In this document: positions 24,030-35,830 of the stretch, piece by piece | Numbering within the stretch: the first letter of the stretch is position 1 | Layout of the letters: every line of letters starts with the position of its first letter | Assembly: GCA_005406025.1 (NCBI GenBank) | Contig: BGZK01000007.1 | Location: 1,364,001-1,428,000 of the forward strand | DNA length: 64,000 nt | Direction: 5' to 3' | Source: Eumeta japonica | Lineage: Eukaryota > Arthropoda > Insecta > Lepidoptera > Psychidae | Notes under the pieces: generated by a model | What the model saw: the letters and a program-made list of their open reading frames with translations, nothing else | What the model was told of the DNA's origin: nothing | Databases searched by the model: none | Translations under genes and position numbers: made by a program

Positions 24030-24240
24030 TTGGGTCACCAGAGCGCTTTCGTATACGCTTGCCGCACCGCCGAGGCACTTCGTCTCGCACCCGCCCGAGT
24101 TTCGACGACTCGCCGCATTGGCGACGTGCAACAGTGTCGCTGCACTCGCGTTCGCGTTTCCAATGAAGTTACAATATTCGAATGGGTGTACACTCCCGGC
24201 CCATCGATGGACTCTCGACCACCTGCCAAATGAAAATAAC
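24030..24240. other. GC-rich islet
   Basis: Five overlapping short frames on both strands (within 23862-24351) show that the openness is compositional. CpG-dense from about 24050 to 24160. No splice donor of note. Confidence 0.3.
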
Positions 24241-24663
24241 AAATGGGAATTTCGAAATCGTATCTCGTTTAAGTGCAATATTCGCTTCGAAATCTCAATA
24301 AGTTATCGATGCGGTCGTCGAGTTAAACACTGTTGCGGCCTTAAGGTCTGATTTTGCGTTGTGTTTAACGAATGTTTTTTTGTGTCCGTCAATTGTCCAA
24401 TTAAATATATTATTGTTGAAATACGCTCATTCCACTTTCAGTACATACCATAAAAAAATGTCAGCCTAATTGGATAATTTAGGAAACGATTATTTGTTTC
24501 GTAACATACTTTGTCGCACAAAATAATTTATTAGGTTTACAAAGTTGCATTCAATTGCTTCTCATGCATAGAATCTGACATAGACATAGAATCTGATAAA
24601 TATTATCAAATTAGTAATACCTAACATAAAAACTTAGAATATTAAAAAATAATCTAATTTATT

Positions 24664-25280
24664 CTACACTAGCTTCTGCTCGCGACTCCGCCCGCGTAGA
24701 CATAATGTTTTTCATCTTGTACATCGACCGATCACGCTTGCATGATCCCGATCGCTACCCAGATCGATGTCTATTTTGATCCCCATTCCGCTCTTGACGC
24801 TAGTTTGTCTCACTCTCTACTCCGATCGCATTCCCGATCTAAGTAGAATCCGATTATGATTTCGTTCTCGATCCCAGTCCCACTTTCAATTCTGATTTCA
24901 ATACCGCTTCTCGTTCCCATTTCAGTCACGGTTCTTAATTCTAATTTTAATTCCACACTCGATTTCAACCTTAGTCCCGGTTTTGAATCTCTATTTTATT
25001 CCCCGTCCCGCTTGTGATTTCGACTTCTTTCTTGGTCAGGGTTCGATATGGACGAAGGCAGGGTAAATGCTAATATCTAAATGAAATTTACGCTGTATAG
25101 CCTCAATCGCACACAGTTAGGCTAAGAATATTGCTACCCTAGTGTAATCAAGGATAGTACAACTTTCTATGACCTAAAGAATGTTTAGAATCGGTTCAGT
25201 AATTCGGTTTAATAATACCAATACGCAGATAAAGTCTGGTACAAATATTAGTTTTTGAATGCCTATAATCTTCGCGCAAG
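24664..25280 (+). repeat. dispersed CCGATY-array repeat, copy 5 (best preserved)
   Basis: The most complete copy. The left end reads ACACTAGCTTCTGCTCGCGA then CTCCGCCCGCGTAGAC, a typical lepidopteran repeat terminus. The array (24720-25030) repeats phrases like CCCGATCGCTACCCAGATCG, GTTCTCGATCCCAGTCCC and CACTCGATTTCAACC. The 3' module has CTTTCTATGACCTAAAGAAT (about 25163), AGAATCGGTTCAGTAATTCG (about 25190) and CAATACGCAGATAAAG. No coding capacity. Confidence 0.65.
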
Positions 25281-25464
25281 TGCGAGCAATAAGTTGACAA
25301 AATTTTATTGCAATCGAATGAACACTACGGTAGCCCATAAAATACGAAAAAACTAATATTGATTTTTATATATCGCTTAATATGGTAACTTGATTGAAGT
25401 TAGCCAGTCATATTATTTATAACAGCCATTCATCCAACGACGAGTTCAGACATCAGGTCACTAC

Positions 25465-25871
25465 GTGTTTCACACTTTTTTTTTAAGTTTTGGGGTTCGG
25501 AAGTCTGGATTAACGCCGCGAGTTAGATTAACAATACACGATATGCGATCTGATAAATACATTATGTTGAGGTTTCGCCAATATAAACGCATAGTTCCAT
25601 CCGATTGCCCTATTACAAATGCGAATCGAGAGCAACGCCATTCTGCGTCCAGGAAGACCTAATAATACCTGTCTGGGCACTAGGGATGTGCTACATTGTC
25701 GACTTTAAAATGAAATTGTATATTATTAAATCTAATTCACCACAACATATTGTACCTATTGTACTACTACCTATAAACGTTCCACCGACAGTTATCCCTG
25801 CGAAAAGAGTATCAGACCAGAAACCCACCTTCGTCTACACCATAACTCACGCTTTTGAAGATTCTGATTAA
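25465..25871 (+). CDS. unrecognised overlapping small ORFs
   Basis: Two plus frames overlap: 25465-25662 and 25605-25871 (88 codons). The second has a non-repetitive, protein-like composition (PTVIPAKRVSDQKPTFVYTI) and a normal stop. It directly follows repeat copy 5 and may be a transposon fragment or chance. I recognise no family, and nothing shows expression. Confidence 0.2.
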
Positions 25872-26150
25872 TTTTCTTCGACAGATAGATCATATTTGAC
25901 TGATTTAAAATGAACTTATTGTTGTTTCAATATAGAATTTTAAATATACAATATATTATTTCTATCCCTAACTGTCAATAATACAAATTTAAATAATCTT
26001 TATTACGGATTGAAAAAACAAATAACCTGACTCGCACTTCTATTCAACTATCTGGTATAACTTTGAAAATTAAAAATGAAGGTACTAAACTTAATTTAGT
26101 AAAATGATTGCATCAAGTGCAGTCACCGAATTGTAGGAGAACCTTTCTAC
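25872..26150. other. AT-rich non-coding DNA
   Basis: No feature recognised. Confidence 0.3.
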
Positions 26151-26200
26151 AATCTCATTTCATATTGAAATGCTTGTGGCCTTTCAATTTGAATGAGATT
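26151..26200. repeat. imperfect hairpin, ~21-bp arms
   Basis: AATCTCATTTCATATTGAAA pairs with TTTCAATTTGAATGAGATT around a short loop, with a few mismatches near the middle. The general shape resembles a small-RNA precursor, but nothing identifies it as one. Confidence 0.45.
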
Positions 26201-27223
26201 GATCTTGTAAGATTTTCATGCTGAATTTGCTAAGACGGTGTAGACATGATCAGACATACCGTCACGTATTTTATTATTGTCTGTTGCTTGTTAAGCTCCG
26301 TTTTATTTATTTATATTTTTGTCGTACTATTTATAATAAGTATATTAACAACAACAGCATATCGACAGTTTTGTAATGAACATCACTAATGGTATGAGTT
26401 TACGACGGTCTGTATTCACGGCGCCTGTCGGCGCGGCACAGCTTTACTGAATCATCCTTTTGATACTAAGGTTTCTTTAAATCGACTAAATTTTCCACAT
26501 ATTTAACGTATAAATGTTTATTATGATAGGTATAACGTAGAAGTTATGATTTGATTGTTTTTTTTTTTATGAAATGTAGAATTATATTTTAAAATGTATA
26601 CTTAAAATCATTCGTTAAAATAATTACATTAACTTTTTGCATAAAAATAATCTATAAGGAGAAAACTTTTTAAATAACTCTTAATTTAATGGTGCAATTT
26701 TTAAAATCACTGTTTTTCCGTTTGAAAACTTGAAGAAGCATACATTTTTTCGATAAAAATTACATTATTCATTAAATAGAATATTATAATTTAACTAAAC
26801 TAGTACTTCATTTAAAGGTCATAAACTACTAGTGCTCATAAAAAACAAATCAAGTTCACCTAAACTCTCGCTATACCGGTCCATAGCTAGTATGTAAGCT
26901 GGCTGATTCGCTTTAATTGACATCCGCTGTCGTCGGCCTTAAGCCATCATAAAAACACTGATTAACATCGGCGCTTTCATGAGAAAACTGTTACTCGCGC
27001 AGGCTACATCTCGCGAACTCTCTGCCAAAGGCTATGATAAACGAAAGTCGATCTGAATAAGTGGTCTTCGGCAAGCTTCGATGTCTTACATCGCTATTGA
27101 TCTATAAATCATAATAACGCTTTCATGACGTGTTGATATTTACATCGACGGAGTTTTAAGGGAAAATGTTAAAATAAATGAAATATAACTTTTTGTCATT
27201 TAATTACATTTCCAGCGGAGGTA
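26201..27223. other. AT-rich non-coding DNA, nothing recognised
   Basis: No open frames above 60 codons; a mild GC rise at 26925-27030 only. Confidence 0.3.
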
Positions 27224-27258
27224 GCATTATGCTGTGATATTAGATTACAGCATAATGC
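27224..27258. repeat. 12-bp perfect hairpin
   Basis: GCATTATGCTGT (27224-27235) and ACAGCATAATGC (27247-27258) are exact complements with an 11-nt loop. Confidence 0.6.
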
Positions 27259-29214
27259 ATTTTAAATGTATTAAATACTTTTTGCGACAGCGTACAATGT
27301 GAACTCGCCATGTCTCAGGTGCATCGTAATTTTGAATGGGCTTATAAAATTGACTTCTGAACTGATCTGTAAAGTGATATACATATGTATTATTTAAAGC
27401 AATAATTAAAAGTAGAATAAGAGTCCTATGTCGTGATGCGAAGGCTGCCAAGAAATAATGGTAATAAATTTCGTTTCAATGTTTTATACACGAAAAATGT
27501 TGCAAGCTACGCGTTAATTGCACCAAGAATTCCAAAGGTAGATATCACTAAATGGAACAACATGCTGTCTAACATAATAGCCTAAAAACAAAAAAAAACA
27601 GATTAGAAACAATAAATATAATTTCTTTGCGATCATTTTGAATATCCGAATAAAAAAATAATATTTAATTCAAATCCATTATGAATAGCTAACTAATTTC
27701 TATCGTATTCTTAAAAATTATCTCAAACCTTGTGAAATATTTTCTCGAAACAAGAATATTAATACATTTAAAACTACCTCCCACTAAACCACCGCTATCG
27801 ATACGTTATCACCAACAAATGACTTGTTCCTCGACTCCGCTAAAAACGGCCGTGTCGTGTTTTCAGCGATCCAAGATTAATAGCATTATTACCACCGTCG
27901 GACGTTAAATCGTATCGCTTACCATGACGGCGAGGCTGTGACGAGATTACGATCTGAGTCACAAGGCGTTATGTCATCGTGCGCCGGCGCATTCACCCCG
28001 GCGGTACCTTCGGCTACTGCGACTACGGCCCGACCTTGGACCGTAGAACCCCTCAATTTCGACGTTCGCCTAGTAGTTGAATGTAATTATAGTCACTTTG
28101 GAAATACAATTATAGTCGCTTCGGCATTCGGGCCTCTACAATGATGTGTTAATCTCATGGTATAGTTAAATATTGCTTGTGTATGGAATACTGAACTACA
28201 GTAAACATATTAAATAGATTAGAACTATTACATTTAGGCGTAACTATTTTAATTAAATTTTTTTTACTGAAATGGCTATTTATTGAAACGTGAACACGCA
28301 AATTTTGCACTTACTTCAAATTATGATTGCTCGCCTTCACTATGGATAGTAACACAATGATTAGATACCTTTACCTGCAACACGTTAAGTTGAGCAACAT
28401 TAGGAAAAGAGTGTATGATAATTTTTCACGTGTAAAATGTAATTTAAGGTACCTCCTTAACCCTGAAATAGCGTGTTAACCCCTAGGCGAAGAGTGTCGC
28501 TAAGTATTTCTATAATAAGAAGAAAAAGTGTAACACAATTCCAAGCACCTAAGACCCGACACCTTAGTCTGCAGCTAGCCTTTTCTGTGGTTATGGATGT
28601 ACACGTATTGCTGACTCACTAGATTTCGCTTTGTACTCTGTCACTATCAATCTAGTGAGCATGAAATACAGCACACCTGGATAACAGACTGAGCTGCTTT
28701 CGCGCCTCCAACTAATTCCTACGACAATGTAATATTCTATCGCAGTAATTTCCGTAGACCAACAGATAGGCTAAGACACCGGACAATATAATTCTTAACA
28801 TGCAATCCAATGCGGGCGGAACTGCAGTAGCGAAAATGCACTGCACGAAGAAATCCATAAATCATAGCGTTATCGACGCCAGAACGAGGGCACACACAGG
28901 CCTCGTGGGCGAGGGCCGCCCATCGCCCGGGGCGCGGAAAGCTTAGAGCTGTAGAATCAAAAATTATGATTCTAGCCATCTCACTGGTGTAAATAGAAGC
29001 GACTCGGGCTTCGATACACAATCGGAGAATCGTGTTAGTGAACAGAACTTTTGTTACGTCTATAGGTGATCCGGCTGCGACATCGATGTGTGTATGTCTT
29101 TGTTCGACGTGGTTTATTATGTAACGGATATTTTGACTGAATAATGTATCGGCTCAAACCACGCCGCCTAAAACTTCAACTTACATATATCATTTTGTTG
29201 AAGTAGCCTACCGC
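27259..29214. other. non-coding DNA with minor repeats
   Basis: An 11-bp inverted repeat (CTCACTAGATT 28615-28625, AATCTAGTGAG 28649-28659) and a diverged direct repeat around AATTATAGTCACTTTGG (about 28085 and 28110) are visible. A GC-rich patch lies at 28890-28945. Frames at 27938-28144 and 28737-29021 are unrecognised. Confidence 0.35.
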
Positions 29215-29410
29215 TAAATAAAGATGGAACAAGGACAATGATAATAAAGAGCAATGGGTTTCGGAGGGTTGCAAAGGATTTCATGAAGATGTTTTCGATA
29301 ATATGGTTAGATGGACAGAGATCGAAATCCTGACCGAGGCTGGTATCGAGATTCATCATTTTATAACCACAACAAGAAACGTACTCTCGTACCCGACGTG
29401 GTGAATACAT
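29215..29410 (-). repeat. weak copy of the CCGATY-array repeat
   Basis: On the minus strand 29290-29370 reads CTCGATACCAGCCTCGGTCA then GGATTTCGATCTCTGTCC, the same kind of CGAT-centred pyrimidine phrases. Short, and the flanking modules are not recognised, so this copy is tentative. Confidence 0.35.
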
Positions 29411-31349
29411 AGACGTCTACTAGTATCATCGTAATTTCCGACAATCTCAAGCTACAGATCTCCGCGCGGACCAGATTCGCTATGCCCCAGAACTATGAAC
29501 TGTCGAGCGACCGCACCGGACTAACGACAGATCTAATGCTCTGTACGTGCCCTGCCCGAGCGCAGCGGACGAGCTCTTCTAACAGTATTCTCACTACACG
29601 CTCGGAATACATAAAAAACGACGACGTGTTTTTTTGGACGGCAATCTCGAACTGGAGTGACTCCGATCTTTTGTTTACAAGGCGCCTGATAAACGTTTAT
29701 TGCCGCCCGTTTTATGGCCGTGCGTTTTTATTTGACGCCCAACGGAGCGACGTGAGACGGCGTAAGGGAAGCCGAAACATGTAATACGCGAATGGAAGCT
29801 GTTGACCGTATATATTATTTTATGGTTATTGCCGAGATGTAATTTGCATTAAACTGTTGGTTCAACCCAAAAAAAAAAATGGAATTAACGGCAGTGCCGT
29901 TACTTACACTCGGTTTGCGGTGATATATCTTTAAAAAAAATCCATTAAATCGGACGTCGAGCAGTCTTTACACATGTCGCGCATATGAAATTGACTTTGA
30001 GCAAACTGCAACATCGTTTTTCACGACCTCCATCGTGTGAAGTGTATAAAAACGTGTTTGCGTTCGATTCCCTGTACCCAAAACCTACCTTGTATTAAAG
30101 TTTCGCCCTCGTTTTCTAGCCGAGTCCTAAAGAACAAGGTATTCCTGTTGGTATATTTCATCAATGTCATTCTCTGCTATTAATACATGTCCATACGTAT
30201 GCCTTGTATGCCTTGATATATCAGATCGCTTTAAAAAAATCGTCTCATATTTTTTTACATTCAATGACTATCTTTCAACGGGCAACCCGTAAAGGGGATC
30301 TAGACCATCCGTCTCGACAGTTTGTGTGATCGGTATCGCGGCAAAGTGACGATTGCAAAACAAACTTTGCAGGAAGATTTACAAGAAGACGGCGACCGAT
30401 TAAATATTAATGCCGTGAATATAACTTACGCATCTGCATTGCCATGCATCGTCTCCGTTTTTAGCATGCTATAATCCCTCATCATTACAAACGCTACTCT
30501 ATTCATGATGTGGTTAAGTGCCTTTTTCTGATGACTCAACGCCTGTGTTGAAGACCAAACAATGTGAGATTGTTCTTGAGACGTCGACAACTGGACGCCG
30601 CACTTCGACTTTATTGTCATTTGATAAAGTCATGTGCGCCTCCCCTTTGTTAGACATGTTTTAGTTAAGCGATACACTTGTAATTGTATAAATGCTTCGC
30701 TATGTAGGAACTATCATTAGTTATGTTTTAAAGCTAAATATTTGCGAGAAGGGCGATACTAGAACTCGTAACCCCAGAACAGACTAATAATAAATAACAA
30801 TATGTTTAATAACATCATAATTATGCTTTTTAAAAATGAACAATTTTAGTACTCATCATTCAGTTTAAACAAATGCATATTAATAAACATATTAATTAAT
30901 TTATCACGGATGCCTTGTACGTATGTGAGATTTACAAAACTATTTTATAAGCCTCTATACACGTGAGCATAATTATAAATACATACTTACCATTCCTTCA
31001 AAAGAAACTTTTGTGATAGAGGTTCTAAATTGTCTATTGGACAGAAAGCTTGCTGCGAAACACTGTCATCAAATATCGGTAATGCCTTATTATATATTAT
31101 AAATACTAGAATAAGTTCGTTTTTTTCCTAACCAACTTTAAGTATTATTCACTTTTGTCATCACTTAAATGTTGAATAACACTATTATATCACTAAAACC
31201 GAAATTCGCCTTTTCGATTCCCTTATTAATCAAAACAACGCAGGATAGGGTTATAGATTATATAGCGTCTCTGCTCTTAGCAATCGCCTCGCCAACTTGG
31301 AATTGTCATTCTCCGAGCCTGACAACATAATTAAAGCAATCTGTAACGT
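29411..31349. other. non-coding DNA, GC-rich at 29460-29600
   Basis: The frame at 29482-29784 crosses the GC-rich part and has no recognisable domain. A perfect B-box-like GTTCGATTCC at 30062 has no A box or tRNA fold around it. An A-run lies at 29869. Confidence 0.35.
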
Positions 31350-31460
31350 CACGATTCGGGCCCGGGCCGCTCGCTCGTGATCTCACCATCGCCTCGGAAC
31401 GGGATCGCGGGCTATCGGTCATTCACAAACACAGTGTTTGCGCCCGGTCGCAGGTGAGCC
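31350..31460 (+). other. GC-rich islet ending in a splice-donor match
   Basis: GGGCCCGGGCCGCTCGCTCG and GGAACGGGATCGCGGGC form a CpG-rich islet, and 31451-31459 reads CAG/GTGAGC, a strong 5' splice-site match (exon end 31453). This would suit an untranslated first exon on the plus strand, but there is no independent support for transcription. Confidence 0.25.
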
Positions 31461-32504
31461 CGTGTTGCAGTTTTACGAGCTACTTTATGGGGCGAAGCGA
31501 GGTAAAACACGACTGCCTCTGTACCAATTCGCCCTTGCGTAAGATTTCCCAACTGGGCCGCCGTCGGATTTTAGCCGACAGTTCGAATTTATCGGGTCTC
31601 AGTCCAAGTTTGTAAATAATCTTTACACGTGAAAGGACACTTAAGTTGTTGATCTATCAAGGGACAGTCTGCTGTAGAAACTCGAACCGTAGAATATTTA
31701 TTGGCTGATATTAAATTCGTATTATACGAACTATAAAACTGTTAATGTTTCATTAATAAAATTAATGCAAAATATCTATATGTATATTGTATAATATAGA
31801 CACTATGATGTAGATATTGTGTAATATATGACATTCTATAAATCATTTTGGGTTATTTCTTGTCTTTCGTGGTCTTTTTAAAAAGTAAATAGCTTGTCCA
31901 GAATTTTAGAAATATTTGAGGGAACAGAAGGAGGTAAAATTCATTTTTATTGGAAGAACATTTAAATGATTGCTTATTTAAATATTCCATCAAAAATATC
32001 AATGTAAAAAATTATGCATATCTCCCAACAATTCGCCGTAGACTTTTTATATCTCTTTTTTATATTTTAAGAGAGCCACGGCAGTCGTTTTATTCTTTGA
32101 CTATGCAGTTAGCAAATTAATTGATATTTGTCCTAAAACTACTCGAAAAAAATAAAAAGGATGTGATAAATAATATTCATGCGTATTTATGATAAATGAT
32201 CGGATTAATTTTATTTAAAATTTATACTTTTTAGTACAAGTTTTAAATAAAACTAAAAAAACTCTGTATCACGCAATCACGACGAAGAAATATACTGTCC
32301 TGTGAGGTGTTGCGTCATGAACATGCTATGACCATATACGAATAGCTATGGCCATGTCATCTTGGATTCGACTAACTCGAGATGTGCGTATACACGACAA
32401 TGCGTCTCAAGGTGCCCAATAAGATTAAGGCACAGCCCTCAACTTACAAAAGAAATGAATTATGTTAAATTTAAAAAAATACGTCAAAAATACTGTCTAC
32501 TTGT
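31461..32504. other. non-coding DNA, nothing recognised
   Basis: AT-rich from 31600. Alternating short AT tracts around 31770-31830. Confidence 0.3.
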
Positions 32505-32709
32505 AACACGCAATAACATATAGCACGCAACCGACTGCTGACCTTCGAATCTGCTCTTCCCCTACGAATCTCAATCCAAGCTTAGGTGTTAGATGTTTGT
32601 CGCTCCTCGTAACTGAATATCCAATTCGTTGGATTGGCATTCGTAGTGGATGAGCAGATTCGAGGGACAGCGGCGGGTTGCACGCTGCGTGCTGATGCGT
32701 ATTGCGAGT
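32505..32709. mobile_element. ~205-bp TIR element (MITE)
   Basis: The left half (CACGCAATA, AGCACGCA, TTCGAATCTGCTC, CTACGAATC, CAATCCAA) is mirrored by the right half (TTGGATTGGCATTCGTAG, GAGCAGATTCGA, TGCGTGCT, TATTGCGAG). The inverted match runs about 80 bp per side with mismatches and an indel. There is no coding sequence. Target-site duplication not resolved. Confidence 0.7.
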
Positions 32710-33035
32710 ATGCGCATAATTATCAATTTTCGCGCATTAAACCCTTCCACAAAACCAGAATAGAAATCCTTGTAAAACTTACATCTCCGTCAACTGCGTA
32801 CGTGTTAACTTAACGGGGTATTAGAGTGATTTTACTCATTTTTACCTTCAATTTGCATAGATATGTAAAGCAGATGATTCTTCTCAATAAGAAAAACGAT
32901 GAGTTGATTTTATTCCGCTCTGCTGTTTGTATGTCCAGCTTTGCTCTTTCGCTACATTCAAGCGTCGCTAGTCACACTTGCAAATCTATAAAGCCATACA
33001 CGTGACGGGGATGCCATATTGTTTCGCATCACCTA
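32710..33035. other. AT-rich non-coding DNA
   Basis: Nothing recognised. Confidence 0.3.
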
Positions 33036-33380
33036 TTCCGACATCTCGCCTTGCAAGAATGTGAATACCAAAACACGGGATTTGCAAACTCGAGTCGACG
33101 CAAATCATTCCGATCGTTCCGCGAACCGTTCGCCCGCCGACGCGACCGCGACCGACCGCCGATACCCGGAACGCACGTCGATGCCCGGCGAACGCGCACA
33201 ATCCGGCCGTTCGCGGCGGACGGGCCCGCGACTGCACGGCAACTCGCTGAAGGACGGCCGATTTCGCGGTGCGGCGTTAACGCGACGACCGCTAACTCGC
33301 ACATCGGAGCGCGCGTCGCTCGCCGGCCGTTTCGGTGACGGACGGCCGCAGTCGCAAGTGTGCACGTAGAGTTCGATGGT
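33036..33380. other. largest CpG-dense GC-rich islet (~340 bp)
   Basis: All of 33060-33370 is GC-rich with many CG dinucleotides. As a result five long frames overlap on both strands (up to 116 codons) with Arg/Pro/Ala-rich, low-information products. That pattern argues against a single coding frame and for a compositional island such as a promoter, untranslated exon or old GC-rich repeat. Confidence 0.4.
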
Positions 33381-35344
33381 GCAATGTCACTCGAGTGAAT
33401 TTAAATTTTATTGACCGGCCTTTTCCGACTTTTATGCCGAATTAAATAGCGTTTCGATTTACGGCAGTGTTCCAATCTTATCTGCGGTGTCGCTGCAACT
33501 TGTTTTTATAGGGTTCATTCATTAGCCAAATGTAAATAAACGGAACCCTTATCTTTTTTTTCTCCGTCGGCATATCACAGCCTCATAATTTATTCACAAA
33601 TTGGAATTGTATCGACAGGCGTCTTATGTACACTACAAAACCATATGTTTTTCAATGAAATTACGTATAAAGAAATTTAAGATTATCTTTCCATACATAA
33701 AAATAAAAGGCAAAAATTTTTTTTACCTGTGCCCCTTTTATACAATGCCATTCGACAGGTATTTAAAAATGTGTTGGAGGTTAATAAGCGACTTTTTCTC
33801 TTAGGATTATTTTCGGATTATTCGCTTTCAAAACGCTTCATTTAAAGTCGCCTGCTTTAATTTTTTTGACCATTCATTTTTAAAATCTATTGACCGCCCA
33901 AGTGGACACGCATGCGAATTTTAATGCAATAAATATCTACAATCCAAACATAATGATGTACTGATATTATACTAAATTTATAACATGCTATAAGATGCTC
34001 GTTTTTTTTTAACTTAATGTAATTGCAAATATCGCTTTGTTTCGTTCGTTGTCACAGAGTCCTTGATATGATAATCCAACTCTCGCGTTGGATGGTTTTA
34101 GTTCATATATTATACTCCACCATCGGGTATAACAGTTAACTATACCTTCGCGTTAGCCGTCCCAAACCTAACATTCCGTTTCCTGGATATTTTTTTATTG
34201 ATATGTAAATGAATTCCTAATTAATGTACCTATGTAGGTACTAAATCTTAGCTCTCACGCAATTCGGATTTCTGATGAAAACTCTATGCCACTATTCTTG
34301 TTTTTACAAAATTTATATATCATTAAATTATTATAGTATTCTGATCAGCATTCACTTATTGACTTTATAAAATTGTTGCAATCTATATGTCTTCTATAAG
34401 TGACTAAAATTTTATGAGTTTTTAAAACAGTCAATAGCATTAATATCACAAAGTCATTTAACAATTTTACTTAGAAGTTTGTTATGTTCTTTCAAATTTT
34501 TGGTCATTAAGATTTCCAATTATTCTTGTCATACATTAATTCTATAAAAAAAAAACTATTTCGTATAATAAATACGTCTACTTTCACAAGAGTCGTCCAC
34601 TTATAATTTGTAAGTTAAGCGAGTTTTCTCCGTGGTTTCTAATAATCTATGAGCAATATCCAAATACATATGTAATATGTTCCTTGCGACAACTGTCAGA
34701 GCATTATAGAATTATTTGATTAAGAAAATTATACAGAGTTCCTCTTGTGAACACTAGTCCTTTTTTTCACAAAGCGTAACGCATTCAACATAATTCTGGT
34801 GAGTTATAATATATTGTGCTCATATATGCTCATTTTTCTTTCTTAATTCTTCTTTGCTGTTCTCAGTATCTATTTATCCCGTCGGCGAACGGGAGAATGC
34901 GTCTCAAAAATGGGAGAGAGCTCATTAGAGATGCCGTGCCTCCGCCAGACGTTCTGGAATGTTCCAGCGCGTTTGGTCCCGCGTGCGCGCACGTCTCGCT
35001 CGTTACTCATACGCGTCTGCTTCGAGGAATTATTATGCGAGGAATTTATAAACGTTAACCCGATATCGTTGTAAATTGTTTTACGATTTAACAGATAACA
35101 ATGAGAATTATGTCATCTCGATGTATGATACGGCAGTCGATGTACAATATACACAACTATGTGCACTGAACATTGTCTCAGTGCTTTTTCCATGTTTAAA
35201 CATTACACTGCCTGACCGGCGGTAGCAGTCAACAACTGACTGACGTATTACAAGTGCAGTATATACATATTATGGTGCATCCGAAAAAAATTAAATCAAA
35301 AGTTTTTAAATCTAAGAATATCGATTATAACTACCAACTCCTAT
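33381..35344. other. AT-rich non-coding DNA
   Basis: The 80-codon plus frame at 34816-35058 starts with a hydrophobic stretch resembling a signal peptide (IYAHFSFLILLCCSQYLF) followed by a polar part with three further cysteines or so. It is probably chance: no splice context or family is recognised. Confidence 0.3.
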
Positions 35345-35730
35345 ACAATAGTTCATCGACAGTAGGTGCGGTGTTGGTGTAATTCTTGACAATCGTCATT
35401 AGCAAAGTAAATAGAATGAATGACGGAGTGATCTGCCTGATTGCATTAGATAATAAATTTCCCATCAACGTTATCTCCGTAGATGCACCTCTGGCAGATT
35501 GCGACAATCAGTTTTTTTTCTTAGTGGACTTAGCACTTCGAGGCAGTTGTCATATCAAGGAAAAGAAATTGCGGAAGGTTGGAATTGTCATGTTGGTCTA
35601 AAGGCTTCAAACGATGAACAAATCGTAATGTGCATAAGTAAAGATCATATGTTCCAACAGATTTTAGTAATAAAGGAAGGCGAAAGAAATAGAGGCGAGG
35701 CCGTCCACCGACTGTTTGGGCGGGAATAAT
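35345..35730 (+). pseudogene. RTE-type LINE endonuclease relic
   Basis: Three frames carry consecutive pieces of an APE-type endonuclease domain. CGVGVILDNRH is at 35367-35399; INVISVDAPLADCDNQFFF at about 35467-35523 matches the NVISxYAPxxGCxxxxxxxF block of RTE-clade LINEs with the Tyr replaced by Asp; and WNCHVGLKASND at about 35580-35615 matches the GDFNGHVG block with the key residues before the Asn lost. Frame changes and these substitutions make it dead. RT is absent downstream, where a hairpin follows at 35.76 kb. Confidence 0.6.
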
Positions 35731-35749
35731 CCATAATGGTGTGCTGATA

Positions 35750-35830
35750 ACGGTATATATTTAGTTACTCTTGGCGACTGTGTGTCATAACAGACAGTCG
35801 CCAAGAGTAGCCCAAAATATATTTATATAA
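35750..35830 (+). repeat. extended hairpin, pre-miRNA-like shape
   Basis: A perfect 16-bp stem (TACTCTTGGCGACTGT 35766-35781 with 35794-35809) has a 12-nt loop. After an internal mismatch it continues with TATATATTT against AAATATATTTATA. Total length of about 75 nt is in the range of insect miRNA precursors, though a foldback repeat is equally possible. Seed not matched to a miRNA I know. Confidence 0.5.

Noticed and set aside
30040..30080. Perfect Pol III B-box GTTCGATTCC at 30062
   Set aside because: No A box at the proper distance and no cloverleaf fold, so not a tRNA gene.
33019..33369. 116-codon plus frame, Arg/Pro-rich
   Set aside because: Four other frames are also open over the same islet on both strands, so openness is compositional.
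34816..35058. Possible secreted 80-residue peptide
   Set aside because: The hydrophobic start resembles a signal peptide, but AT-rich DNA readily encodes such stretches; no homologue or gene structure is visible.
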